This document shows, one piece after another, positions 1-4,963 of a stretch of 7,596 nucleotides of DNA. Source of the DNA: an uncultured Alphaproteobacteria bacterium (GTDB taxonomy: Bacteria > Pseudomonadota > Alphaproteobacteria > Micavibrionales > Micavibrionaceae). Each line of letters opens with the position of its first letter. Within the stretch, counting starts at the first letter, position 1. The notes below the pieces were generated by a model. The model did not search any database. It saw only the letters and a list, made by a program, of their open reading frames with translations, and was not told where the DNA came from. The position numbers and the translations under genes were made by a program. The stretch covers positions 1-7,596 of the forward strand of contig CAKTCH010000070.1 in the NCBI GenBank assembly GCA_934538895.1, read 5' to 3'.

Positions 1-107
1 AATTCATGCTCAACCCACCCGCGGCTTTCAGGATAAAGCTGCTCTGTAACAATATGCTTACCTTCTGAATTGACACCAATATACTCACAGTCGATCACTC
101 TCATCAT
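1..107 (-). CDS. Partial gene of unknown function, target of the RNA-controlled leader
   Basis: Thirty-five codons are readable before the window ends, beginning MMRVIDCEYIGVNSEG and still open at base 3. Start 107 is chosen because a strong G-run Shine-Dalgarno (minus-strand GGGGGG, 120 to 115) sits 7 nt upstream; the second ATG at 104 is also possible. I do not recognise the protein from this fragment. Its place matters more: it follows a leader with complementary arms and a hairpin-plus-T-run, and its start lies inside the preceding 65-codon ORF (23-nt overlap). In phage P1 the gene in this position is the antirepressor ant, overlapped by icd. The analogy is by position only; no sequence similarity to Ant is claimed. 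Confidence 0.6.
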   Translation of the reverse strand, partial: MMRVIDCEYIGVNSEGKHIVTEQLYPESRGWVEHE

Positions 108-282
108 GGTCTAACCCCCCAAGGAAAAGTCGCCAAAGACAATTCTCTGGCGACCGGGGATTCGAAACCGCTATAGCAAAAACGGCGCGACAGCCTTTAG
201 GCTTGCACCTTGAACATACGCTGCCACTCCCCGGTCTGACCGAGAAGCGACATCTCTGACACTGCTTGTTTAAAGACAGCAT
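85..282 (-). CDS. Candidate small ORF (65 aa) overlapping the antisense target, Icd-like by position
   Basis: The ORF starts at ATG 282 and ends at TGA 87-85, overlapping the next gene's start by 23 nt, so the two could be translationally coupled. The product has five cysteines, including two CxxC pairs (residues 8/11 and 23/26) in the N-terminal half, and AVSNPRSP encoded by the second complementary arm. Its ATG is inside a possible 7-bp stem (298-292 with 285-279), and no Shine-Dalgarno is evident, so translation would depend on RNA folding. Known: in phage P1 the cell-division inhibitor gene icd lies in this place, between c4 and ant, and overlaps ant. Inferred: a functional analogue. It may equally be a chance frame through structured RNA. 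Confidence 0.35.
   Translation of the reverse strand: MLSLNKQCQRCRFSVRPGSGSVCSRCKPKGCRAVFAIAVSNPRSPENCLWRLFLGGLDHDESDRL
123..154 (-). terminator. Hairpin plus T-run upstream of the partial gene (attenuator candidate)
   Basis: On the minus strand GTCGCCA (154-148) pairs perfectly with TGGCGAC (135-129) across a 12-nt loop and is followed by TTTTCC. It sits between the second complementary arm and the Shine-Dalgarno at 120-115, where premature termination would silence the gene starting at 107. Its left stem shares bases 154-152 with the segment that can pair with 236-228, so the two pairings exclude each other. The U-run is short, so this is a modest intrinsic terminator. Confidence 0.5.
154..195 (-). 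repeat. Complementary arm 2 (target-like segment)
   Basis: Read on the plus strand it begins CCGGGGATTCGAAACC and ends CAGCC; arm 1 on the minus strand begins CCGGGGCTTCGAAACC and also ends CAGCC. The two copies are in inverted orientation, so RNA from the minus strand can pair arm to arm in cis or in trans. The best-conserved stretch is the outer 18 nt, with 16 identical positions. Confidence 0.7.
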
Positions 283-289
283 CAGTCAC

Positions 290-331
290 GGCTGATGCCA
301 GCCGTTGCCATAAGGGGTTTCGAAGCCCCGG
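290..331 (-). repeat. Complementary arm 1 (antisense-like segment)
   Basis: Inverted partner of 154-195. Its first part also folds on itself (minus strand GGGG-CTTCGAAA-CCCC around the TTCGAA palindrome), giving an exposed stem-loop about 20 nt from the predicted transcript start, as expected for an initiating kissing contact in an antisense RNA. Confidence 0.7.
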
Positions 332-357
332 AACACGCGACAACGTATTCCGCTTTC

Positions 358-386
358 ACTATAGGGGAAAACAGGCCCTCAGGCAA
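358..386 (-). promoter_or_regulatory. Sigma-70-type promoter of the leader RNA
   Basis: Minus strand -35 TTGCCT (386-381), 17-nt spacer, -10 TATAGT (363-358). Expected start is near 351. It lies immediately downstream of the T-run of the terminator at 413-384, so the leader is insulated from upstream transcription. Confidence 0.65.
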
Positions 387-413
387 AAGAAAGAGGCCGC
401 CTTGCGGCGGCCT
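384..413 (-). terminator. Strong intrinsic terminator, minus strand
   Basis: Minus strand AGGCCGCC (413-406), GCAA tetraloop, GGCGGCCT (401-394), then CTTTCTTTT (393-385). The 8-bp stem is perfect and seven of nine following bases are T. The plus strand has no T-run, so orientation is clear. It could end either the short transcript predicted from 644 or read-through from rluD about 300 bp upstream. Confidence 0.8.
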
Positions 414-706
414 TAGGGAACAGATACCAGATCGGTCAAAAAAACATTCACTTAGGAAACTTGAAACTTGTTAACGCGCTTGCCCGCCGCTTGCCCTCAT
501 CGACTCTCAGGCATTTCCTGACCTGACTTCGGCAACCCGCCCCGTTATCATTGTCTGGGCGCCTCGTCAGTATTGTCAGCTATAGTCCCTCTTAGCCTGA
601 TGTTCCTGCCTCACGCAGAGCCTACTCAATACGTCATCCTCTATATTTCAAATATATCTAAAATTTTATGTAAATGCAAATATAATCATGAGATTATGCT
701 AATAAG
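387..706 (-). other. Gene-poor interval: possible short transcript (about 644 to 385), no convincing ORF
   Basis: All frames are broken into short pieces. On the minus strand, fragments such as 579-448 (43 sense codons, no ATG) and a 14-codon frame starting MITGRVAEV look codon-like but are unsupported. The sequence between the promoter at 679-651 and the terminator at 413-384 could be a small RNA of about 260 nt. It has small stems, for example TCAGG-AAATG-CCTGA and CTGC-GTGAG-GCAG, and a direct repeat GGGCAAGCG in 'GGGCAAGCGGCGGGCAAGCG'. It could instead be a decayed phage gene. It matches no RNA family that I recognise. Confidence 0.3.
651..679 (-). promoter_or_regulatory. Candidate promoter, minus strand
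   Basis: -35 TTGCAT (679-674), 17-nt spacer, -10 TATATT (656-651), in a locally AT-rich stretch just past the 3' end of rluD. Predicted start near 644. The AT-richness raises the chance of a fortuitous match, but the spacing is ideal and a strong terminator follows about 240 nt downstream. Confidence 0.45.
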
Positions 707-1699
707 TTATCCATCCATTTGATTTATAACAGAAATTAATTCCTGCATATCGTCCGGCAAGGCGGCTTCAAACCACATTTCCTCATCCGTCAGGGGATGA
801 ATGAAGGCGATTTCCGCAGCATGGAGCGCCTGACGCGGAAAATCCAGCACCGCCGGGATCGACGCCGCCGGCAAACCGCCCTTTTTCAAACGCGCAGTCT
901 GGCCGTTGCGCGCCAGCCCGTAAAGCGGGTCCCCCAGCAGCGGATGCCCCAGATGCGCCATATGCACCCGCACCTGATGGGTGCGGCCCGTCTCCAGCGT
1001 GCATTCCACCAGCGAAACCGGGCCGTATTCTTCCGCCAGCAAATATTGCGTGCGTGCGGCGCGCCCATTGCGATGAACCACGGCCATTTTCTGGCGGTTT
1101 GCGGGATGGCGGCCTATCGGCGCGTCGACCACGCCTTTCCGCGGCACGGGCGCGCCCCACACCAGCGCCTTGTAACGCCTGTGAAGCGTGCGATCCGATA
1201 GCTGCGCCGATAATTTCTTGTGCGCCTTGTCGGTCTTGGCCACCAGCATCAGTCCGCTCGTATCCTTGTCGAGGCGATGCACGATGCCGGGGCGCTTGAC
1301 GCCGCCGATGCCCGAAAGCGTATCGCCGCAATGATGCAGCAGCGCATTCACCAGCGTACCGTCGGCATGGCCCGCGCCCGCGTGCACCACCAGCCCCACG
1401 GGCTTGTTAATCACGATCAACGCATCGTCCTCATAAACGATATCGAGCGGAATATCCTCGGCCACCGGCGTATCGTCGCGCGCTTCCGGCACGTTGACGG
1501 CGATCACATCGCCTTCCTTCAGCTTGTGCGCGGGGCTGTCGCATACAGCGCCGTTCAGCCGCACCTGCCCCTCGATCATCAGATTCTTGATCCGCGTGCG
1601 CGACAACGCCGTGGCCTGCGCCGCCAGGAACTTGTCCAGGCGCGCGCCCGATTGCTCAGGCACAACGGTAAAACTGAATTGTTGCAGGGTTTCGCTCAT
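707..1699 (-). CDS. rluD: 23S rRNA pseudouridine synthase, RluD subfamily
   Basis: RluA-family enzyme that isomerises uridines to pseudouridine. RluD acts on helix 69 of 23S rRNA (positions 1911, 1915 and 1917 in E. coli), near the decoding centre. From start 1699 the protein is 330 aa, close to the 326 of E. coli RluD. An S4 RNA-binding domain covers about residues 15-75 (RLDKFLA). The catalytic domain has NKPVGLVVHAG and HRLDKDTSGL (141-150) with catalytic Asp144, then the R-x-Y-x-A-L-V segment and GRTHQVRVHMAHLGHPLLGD. ATG 1699 (MSETLQQ) is chosen because the frame upstream offers only ATG 1705 and TTG 1735; the ribosome site is weak for all of them. It follows the secreted repeat protein by 50 nt and may be co-transcribed. 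RluC is the main alternative, but the KPVGLVVH...DGTLVNALLHH pattern favours RluD. Confidence 0.93.
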   Translation of the reverse strand: MSETLQQFSFTVVPEQSGARLDKFLAAQATALSRTRIKNLMIEGQVRLNGAVCDSPAHKLKEGDVIAVNVPEARDDTPVAEDIPLDIVYEDDALIVINKPVGLVVHAGAGHADGTLVNALLHHCGDTLSGIGGVKRPGIVHRLDKDTSGLMLVAKTDKAHKKLSAQLSDRTLHRRYKALVWGAPVPRKGVVDAPIGRHPANRQKMAVVHRNGRAARTQYLLAEEYGPVSLVECTLETGRTHQVRVHMAHLGHPLLGDPLYGLARNGQTARLKKGGLPAASIPAVLDFPRQALHAAEIAFIHPLTDEEMWFEAALPDDMQELISVINQMDG

Positions 1700-1749
1700 G
1701 AGCATCTTGATATAGGGATCGGCCTGGAAAACCAATCATTTTCTGCCCC

Positions 1750-3135
1750 TCATCTGCGCACCGGCCCGCACGGATCGTCATAGGCCGCGGGCGCGGGCAC
1801 CACGGCGATCCATCCCTGCTCCAGCGGCGGCGGTTCCGCCGGCGGCTGTCCTGCCGGCAAAGGCTTATAGGGACCGTATTCCTCTTCCGGCTTCTTCTGC
1901 GGCTGCAACACGGTCGCCGTCAGCGCGATATCGCCGCCGCTGCTTTGCGCCACCTGCGCGACGCGCGCCTTCAGCCCGCGCAGGAAAGACTCGTCGTTCA
2001 GGATCGCACCGCGCGCCGACAGCGTCACCATGCGGATATGGTCGTTATAATCGGGACGCGGCTTGTCCACCGCCGCGTTCATGGTCACCACGAAACGCCC
2101 GTCTTTCTGCGGCTTGATATCCTGTCCCTCGAACCTGTAATCGGGACGGCGCAAATAACGCTGCCAGAACAGTTCGCCGTGCGGGTCGAGTTCCATCACC
2201 CATGCCGCGTCCGGGCCGCTATCCGCGGGCGTGGCCACCCCTGTCACGATATAGTAACTAACCCCGTCCGGCGTTTTCTTCGGCGATACCGCACCGGCGT
2301 TCAGCAGCGCGTATTTCCCGCGCGGATAAGTGCGCTGCCACAGAATCGTGCCGTCATAGGAAAGTTTCAGCACCCATCCGCCCATGCGTCCGTCATTCAT
2401 CATGATGCCGCCCGTGGCGATATAGCCGCTATCGTCCGTGGCCGCTAATCCCGCCAGTTTATTGCTGGTGCCGGGGCGGTAAGAACGTTTCCATACCTGT
2501 TTGCCGTCGGCGGTAAACCGCATCAGCATCGCCGACTGATCCGTCTTGTCACGGCGCGCGACCGCGTGGATCAGCACCACGAAACCCGCGCCATCGACAG
2601 CCGGAACGATGCGCAACGCTTCAAGGTCGTAAGCCGCGTCGGAAATCGTCTGCCCGCTTTTGAACGTACCATCGCGCTCGTAAAAACTCAGGCGCACATG
2701 CCTGTCATGGTTTTTGCCGACGCGGATGTTCGAGGCGCCGACGAAACGGTCCTCCACCTGCGCCAGCGCCACGGGCTGCTCGTCATCCTTGGCCGGGTAA
2801 AACCGCTCGACCATCGTCCGGCCCCGGCGGTTCAGTTCCAGCAGCCCCGTCTCTGCCGCTTTCGATGTCTGCTGGTCGATGCGCCCCGCATACGCCATCA
2901 CCGTATGTTGCGGCAGGGCGACGCCGCCCGCGAACTGCACATGCTGGCCCTTCGCCCCGTACGAAGCCTCCCACGAAGTCAGGCTGCCATACACGGGCGC
3001 TCTCAGCACGCTGATCGTCTCGCGCGTCAGGTCGCAGGCAGGCCCCTGCGCTTTCGTCTGCGCCTGCGCGTGCGATACCGCCAGCAACACACTTACAAGA
3101 CCCAGACCCAGAACGCTCGAACGGAAGATTTTCAT
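1750..3135 (-). CDS. Secreted propeller-like repeat protein of unknown function
   Basis: From ATG 3135 the protein is 461 aa and opens with a classic Sec signal peptide: MKIFR, a hydrophobic core LGLGLVSVLLAVS, and a likely cut after SHAQA near residue 25. ATG 3192 would add 19 residues and spoil this. The body has repeats of the form W-V-x-K/E-L-x-x-D/P-x-G-x-x-x-W-Q-R (about 206-219, 252-271 and 310-331), typical of beta-propellers of the BamB/PQQ or delta-60 kind, where each blade ends in a tryptophan strand. A proline-rich stretch (about 410-441) precedes the C terminus. Two cysteines (34 and 456) could bridge the ends. No catalytic motif is visible. Likely periplasmic or surface-exposed. 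It is divergent from the glycosyltransferase and 50 nt ahead of rluD. Confidence 0.82.
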   Translation of the reverse strand: MKIFRSSVLGLGLVSVLLAVSHAQAQTKAQGPACDLTRETISVLRAPVYGSLTSWEASYGAKGQHVQFAGGVALPQHTVMAYAGRIDQQTSKAAETGLLELNRRGRTMVERFYPAKDDEQPVALAQVEDRFVGASNIRVGKNHDRHVRLSFYERDGTFKSGQTISDAAYDLEALRIVPAVDGAGFVVLIHAVARRDKTDQSAMLMRFTADGKQVWKRSYRPGTSNKLAGLAATDDSGYIATGGIMMNDGRMGGWVLKLSYDGTILWQRTYPRGKYALLNAGAVSPKKTPDGVSYYIVTGVATPADSGPDAAWVMELDPHGELFWQRYLRRPDYRFEGQDIKPQKDGRFVVTMNAAVDKPRPDYNDHIRMVTLSARGAILNDESFLRGLKARVAQVAQSSGGDIALTATVLQPQKKPEEEYGPYKPLPAGQPPAEPPPLEQGWIAVVPAPAAYDDPCGPVRR

Positions 3136-3147
3136 GGCGGCTCGCAA

Positions 3148-3193
3148 AATGAAGGACCAAAGCGCAAGAACAGGAAGCCCTTGTCCTTTCATT
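3148..3193. repeat. Inverted repeat in the divergent promoter region
   Basis: AATGAAGGAC (3148-3157) is mirrored by GTCCTTTCATT (3183-3193), with one extra base, over a 25-nt spacer. It lies inside the 77-bp gap between the divergent starts at 3135 and 3213, where an operator serving both genes would be expected. It could also be chance. No clear -10/-35 pair was found for either gene here. Confidence 0.4.
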
Positions 3194-3212
3194 GTAAAAT
3201 CGTTACTGCTTT

Positions 3213-4262
3213 ATGTCCATGAAGATAGTCATTGTCACCGATGCCTGGCATCCGCAAGTGAACGGCGTCGTCCGCACTTATGAACATTTACAAGCCGAAC
3301 TGATACAACGCGGCCATGACGTCAAAATTATCAGCCCCTGCGATTTTCCCTTGCGGATGCCGTTGCCCGGCTATGCCGAAATCGAACTGGCTTTATTTCC
3401 CTATCGCCGCCTCGGGAAACTGATCGCCGGTTTCCATCCCGACAGCATCCATATCGCCACCGAAGGCCCGCTGGGCTGGGCGGCGCGTCAATGGTGCCTG
3501 CGCCATGAGCGCCGCTTCAGCACCGCCTATCACACCATGTTCCCCGACTACATCGCCAAGCGCGCGGGCAAGCATCTCAAATTCCTTTACAAGCCCACCC
3601 GTAATTATGGAATCAATCTGGTCAAAAAATTTCATAACCCGGCTGCTGTGGTCATCACCACCACCGCCACCATCAACCGCACGCTAACAGGCTGGGGCGT
3701 GACCGCGCCCCTCGCCGCTATCCCCCGGGGCGTGGCGCTGGAAAATTTCCAGCCCGGCGGCCCCGTGATAGGCACGAATATGAAAAGGCCTATCGCCCTG
3801 TTCGTCGGGCGCGTCGCCATTGAAAAAAATATCGAAGCCTTCCTCGATATGGAATGGCAAGGCTCTAAAATCGTCATCGGCCACGGCCCCTCCCTCCCCT
3901 CATTACAGGCAAAATACCCCGCCGTGACCTTCGCCGGAAAAATCGTCGGTCCGGATCTGGCAAAATGGTACCGTACAGCCGATATTTTCGCCTTCCCCTC
4001 TAAAACCGACACGTTTGGTATCGTTCTAATAGAGGCGCTTTCCTGCGGCTTGCCGGTCGCTGGCTATCCCGTAGCAGGGCCGCAAGACATCGTGACCGCC
4101 CCCCTGCTGGGCGCTATCGACGAAGATTTAAGTCTCGCCGCCAGAAAAACCCTGCAAGCCCCTGGAACCAAACAGGAAAGACACGACCATATCGCCCGAA
4201 ACTATACCTGGCCCGCCTTCACCGAACGGTTGCTTGAGTCCCTGAACGCACATCAATGCTGA
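3213..4262 (+). CDS. GT4-type glycosyltransferase (GT-B fold, MgtA/PimB-like)
   Basis: A 349-aa retaining glycosyltransferase of the GT-B fold. The N-terminal acceptor domain opens with VTDAWHPQVNGVVRT (residues 8-22), the signature of the mannosyltransferase-like GT4 branch, and has TEGPLGWAAR near 83-92. The nucleotide-sugar domain has PRGVALENF (171-179), FVGRVAIEKN (197-206), GHGP (223-226) and TDTFGIVLIEALSCGLPV (265-282). That last motif is the E-x7-E region, with Asp in the first position as is common in this branch. A soluble or membrane-associated cytoplasmic enzyme for glycolipid or envelope polysaccharide synthesis is likely. Donor and acceptor cannot be read from sequence; GDP-mannose is one possibility. 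Start 3213 is used, but ATG 3219 (MKIVIVTDAW) is equally plausible. It is divergent from the secreted repeat protein. Confidence 0.88.
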   Translation: MSMKIVIVTDAWHPQVNGVVRTYEHLQAELIQRGHDVKIISPCDFPLRMPLPGYAEIELALFPYRRLGKLIAGFHPDSIHIATEGPLGWAARQWCLRHERRFSTAYHTMFPDYIAKRAGKHLKFLYKPTRNYGINLVKKFHNPAAVVITTTATINRTLTGWGVTAPLAAIPRGVALENFQPGGPVIGTNMKRPIALFVGRVAIEKNIEAFLDMEWQGSKIVIGHGPSLPSLQAKYPAVTFAGKIVGPDLAKWYRTADIFAFPSKTDTFGIVLIEALSCGLPVAGYPVAGPQDIVTAPLLGAIDEDLSLAARKTLQAPGTKQERHDHIARNYTWPAFTERLLESLNAHQC

Positions 4263-4306
4263 ACACATTGAAATATATAAAGAAAGCTATAGAATTCTTC
4301 CCTATT

Positions 4307-4350
4307 TGCGTTTAAAACCCGAACGCAGCGATAGCGCAGGTTTTTTGGGG
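4307..4350 (+). terminator. Weak terminator-like structure with two exclusive hairpins
   Basis: TGCGTT (4307-4312) can pair with AACGCA (4322-4327) around a 9-nt loop. Alternatively AAAACC (4314-4319) can pair with GGTTTT (4339-4344), enclosing GCG-ATAG-CGC (4328-4337), followed by the end of a T6 run. The two folds share bases and cannot coexist. Position 45 nt after the glycosyltransferase stop and 18 nt before the next ATG fits a weak terminator or an attenuator. Stems are short. Confidence 0.35.
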
Positions 4351-4367
4351 CAACCAGAGGCTGATAC

Positions 4368-4880
4368 ATGGATTTGCATATATGGACCCAAAGCACGGCG
4401 ATGGCGCAGGGACTGGGGTTTCTGGGCTTTACCTGCGGGGTGCTGGCCTATCTGAACAGGCACGACGGGCGGCTCAAGGTGCTGATCGGGGCGGCATCGT
4501 TAATAATGGCGCTGCATTTCTGGCTGCTGGGAGCCTATATAGGCATGGCGGCAGCCTGCTTGTCCGGGGTACGCTCAGTGGTGGCGGCACACGCGGCAGC
4601 ACGGCAGCTGGCGCCGCTGTTTTTTGCGGCTTATGTGCCGATGGCGTTTATCAGGATTGAGATATGGGTGGACGTGCTGCCTATTATTTCAGGGATTATG
4701 GCCACCTATGCGATGTTTTATCTGACGCATGTGCCGATGCGGGTGGTGCTTCTGGGGGCGACGGCGCTGTGGCTGGTACATAATATGTTGCACGGCTCGG
4801 TCGGCGGAACGCTGCTGGAGGCATTTTATATCGGGGTGAATATGCTGACGATTTACAGGTTGCGCCGTGAGCGCGTATAG
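4368..4880 (+). CDS. YgjV-family inner membrane protein
   Basis: A 170-aa polytopic membrane protein matching the YgjV (Imp-YgjV) family pattern: an N-terminal helix with GLGFLGFTCGVLAYLN, KVLIGAASLIMALHFWLLG, then AAACLSGVRSVVA, several further helices, and an EAFYIGVNMLTIYRLRR end. About six or seven hydrophobic segments are visible (roughly 13-30, 36-56, 58-74, 80-97, 102-119, 122-140 and 145-163), with a basic C-terminal tail. The family has no established biochemical function. ATG 4368 is preceded by CAGAGG at a good distance. Codon choice differs from the neighbouring glycosyltransferase: GGG, CTG, CGG and GTG are favoured here, while that gene favours CCC/GGC/ATC-type codons. This hints at a different history. 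Confidence 0.82.
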   Translation: MDLHIWTQSTAMAQGLGFLGFTCGVLAYLNRHDGRLKVLIGAASLIMALHFWLLGAYIGMAAACLSGVRSVVAAHAAARQLAPLFFAAYVPMAFIRIEIWVDVLPIISGIMATYAMFYLTHVPMRVVLLGATALWLVHNMLHGSVGGTLLEAFYIGVNMLTIYRLRRERV

Positions 4881-4921
4881 CATGGAAAGCCGCCGGATGG
4901 GACCAGCAGACATCCAGCGGC

Positions 4922-4951
4922 ATGACATGCATAGGAAGACACATATATTAT
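4922..4951 (+). promoter_or_regulatory. Candidate promoter of cpdR
   Basis: -35 ATGACA (4922-4927), 18-nt spacer, -10 TATTAT (4946-4951); TATATT at 4944-4949 is an alternative. Each hexamer matches consensus at five of six positions. Transcription would start only a few bases before ATG 4964, giving an almost leaderless message and leaving the AAAGAG ribosome site untranscribed. That weakens the call. Confidence 0.35.
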
Positions 4952-4963
4952 AAAGAGATCCGC

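Larger units (their letters stand above)
125..351 (-). ncRNA. Leader RNA with self-complementary arms, candidate C4/CI-type antisense immunity RNA
   Basis: Transcription predicted from the promoter at 386-358 would begin near 351. The RNA holds arm 1 (331-290) with a self-complementary hairpin around TTCGAA, two mutually exclusive hairpins (303-290 and 298-279), a segment GACCGGGGA at 236-228, arm 2 (195-154), and a hairpin with T-run at 154-125. Arm 1 is complementary to arm 2 along about 42 nt with a few mismatches and small gaps, and 236-228 is perfectly complementary to 160-152. Known: C4 (P1/P7) and CI (P4) RNAs are cut from the 5' part of such leaders and pair with downstream target segments to shut off the phage genes. 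Inferred: the 5' part here is the antisense RNA. The processed ends cannot be given. Confidence 0.55.
1..386 (-). mobile_element. End of a prophage-like element (immunity/control region), continuing left of the window
   Basis: Seen: a compact minus-strand block with a promoter, an RNA leader with internally complementary arms, a hairpin with T-run, a short ORF overlapping the next gene, and a partial gene running off the edge. Known: phage P1 (C4 RNA, icd, ant) and satellite P4 (CI RNA, seqA/seqB/seqC) organise their immunity regions this way. Inferred: this is accessory phage-type DNA. The boundary with the chromosome is not visible and was set at the promoter; it could lie anywhere up to rluD. 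No integrase or att repeat for this side is in view. Confidence 0.45.

Noticed and set aside
121..335. A circularly permuted tmRNA or tRNA-like gene on the minus strand (TTCGAAT loops, GTCGCCA/TGGCGAC acting like a permuted acceptor stem, CAAGGTGCAAGCC like the E. coli tmRNA segment)
   Set aside because: The T-arm-like stems do not pair properly (positions 53/61 mismatch), no ANDN-type tag reading frame is present, and there is no CCA after a proper acceptor strand. The complementary-arm RNA explanation accounts for more of the sequence.
500..560. Resemblance of minus-strand GTCAGGTCAGGAA to the SRP (4.5S) RNA core
   Set aside because: The GGAA tetraloop is not closed by the required pairs and the asymmetric loop partner is absent; only a short string matches.
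448..579. Minus-strand open stretch of 43 sense codons ending before the terminator (RKCLRVDEGKRRAS...)
   Set aside because: No ATG, GTG or TTG start with a ribosome site and no recognisable family. It may be a relic of a phage gene, but support is too thin to call.
1705..1735. Longer rluD starting at TTG 1735 or ATG 1705
   Set aside because: The extra residues have no family match and no ribosome site; ATG 1699 gives the usual RluD length.
1220..1783. 187-codon plus-strand ORF opposite rluD
   Set aside because: Shadow of rluD in GC-rich sequence; composition is H/R/Q-rich with no domain.
3136..3192. Longer start (ATG 3192) for the secreted repeat protein
   Set aside because: It would place a second hydrophobic stretch before a complete signal peptide that begins at 3135, and it reads through the divergent promoter region.
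1945..3222. Plus-strand ORFs of 167 and 218 codons opposite the secreted repeat protein
   Set aside because: Antisense shadows; the minus-strand protein has a signal peptide and repeat motifs, and these have none.
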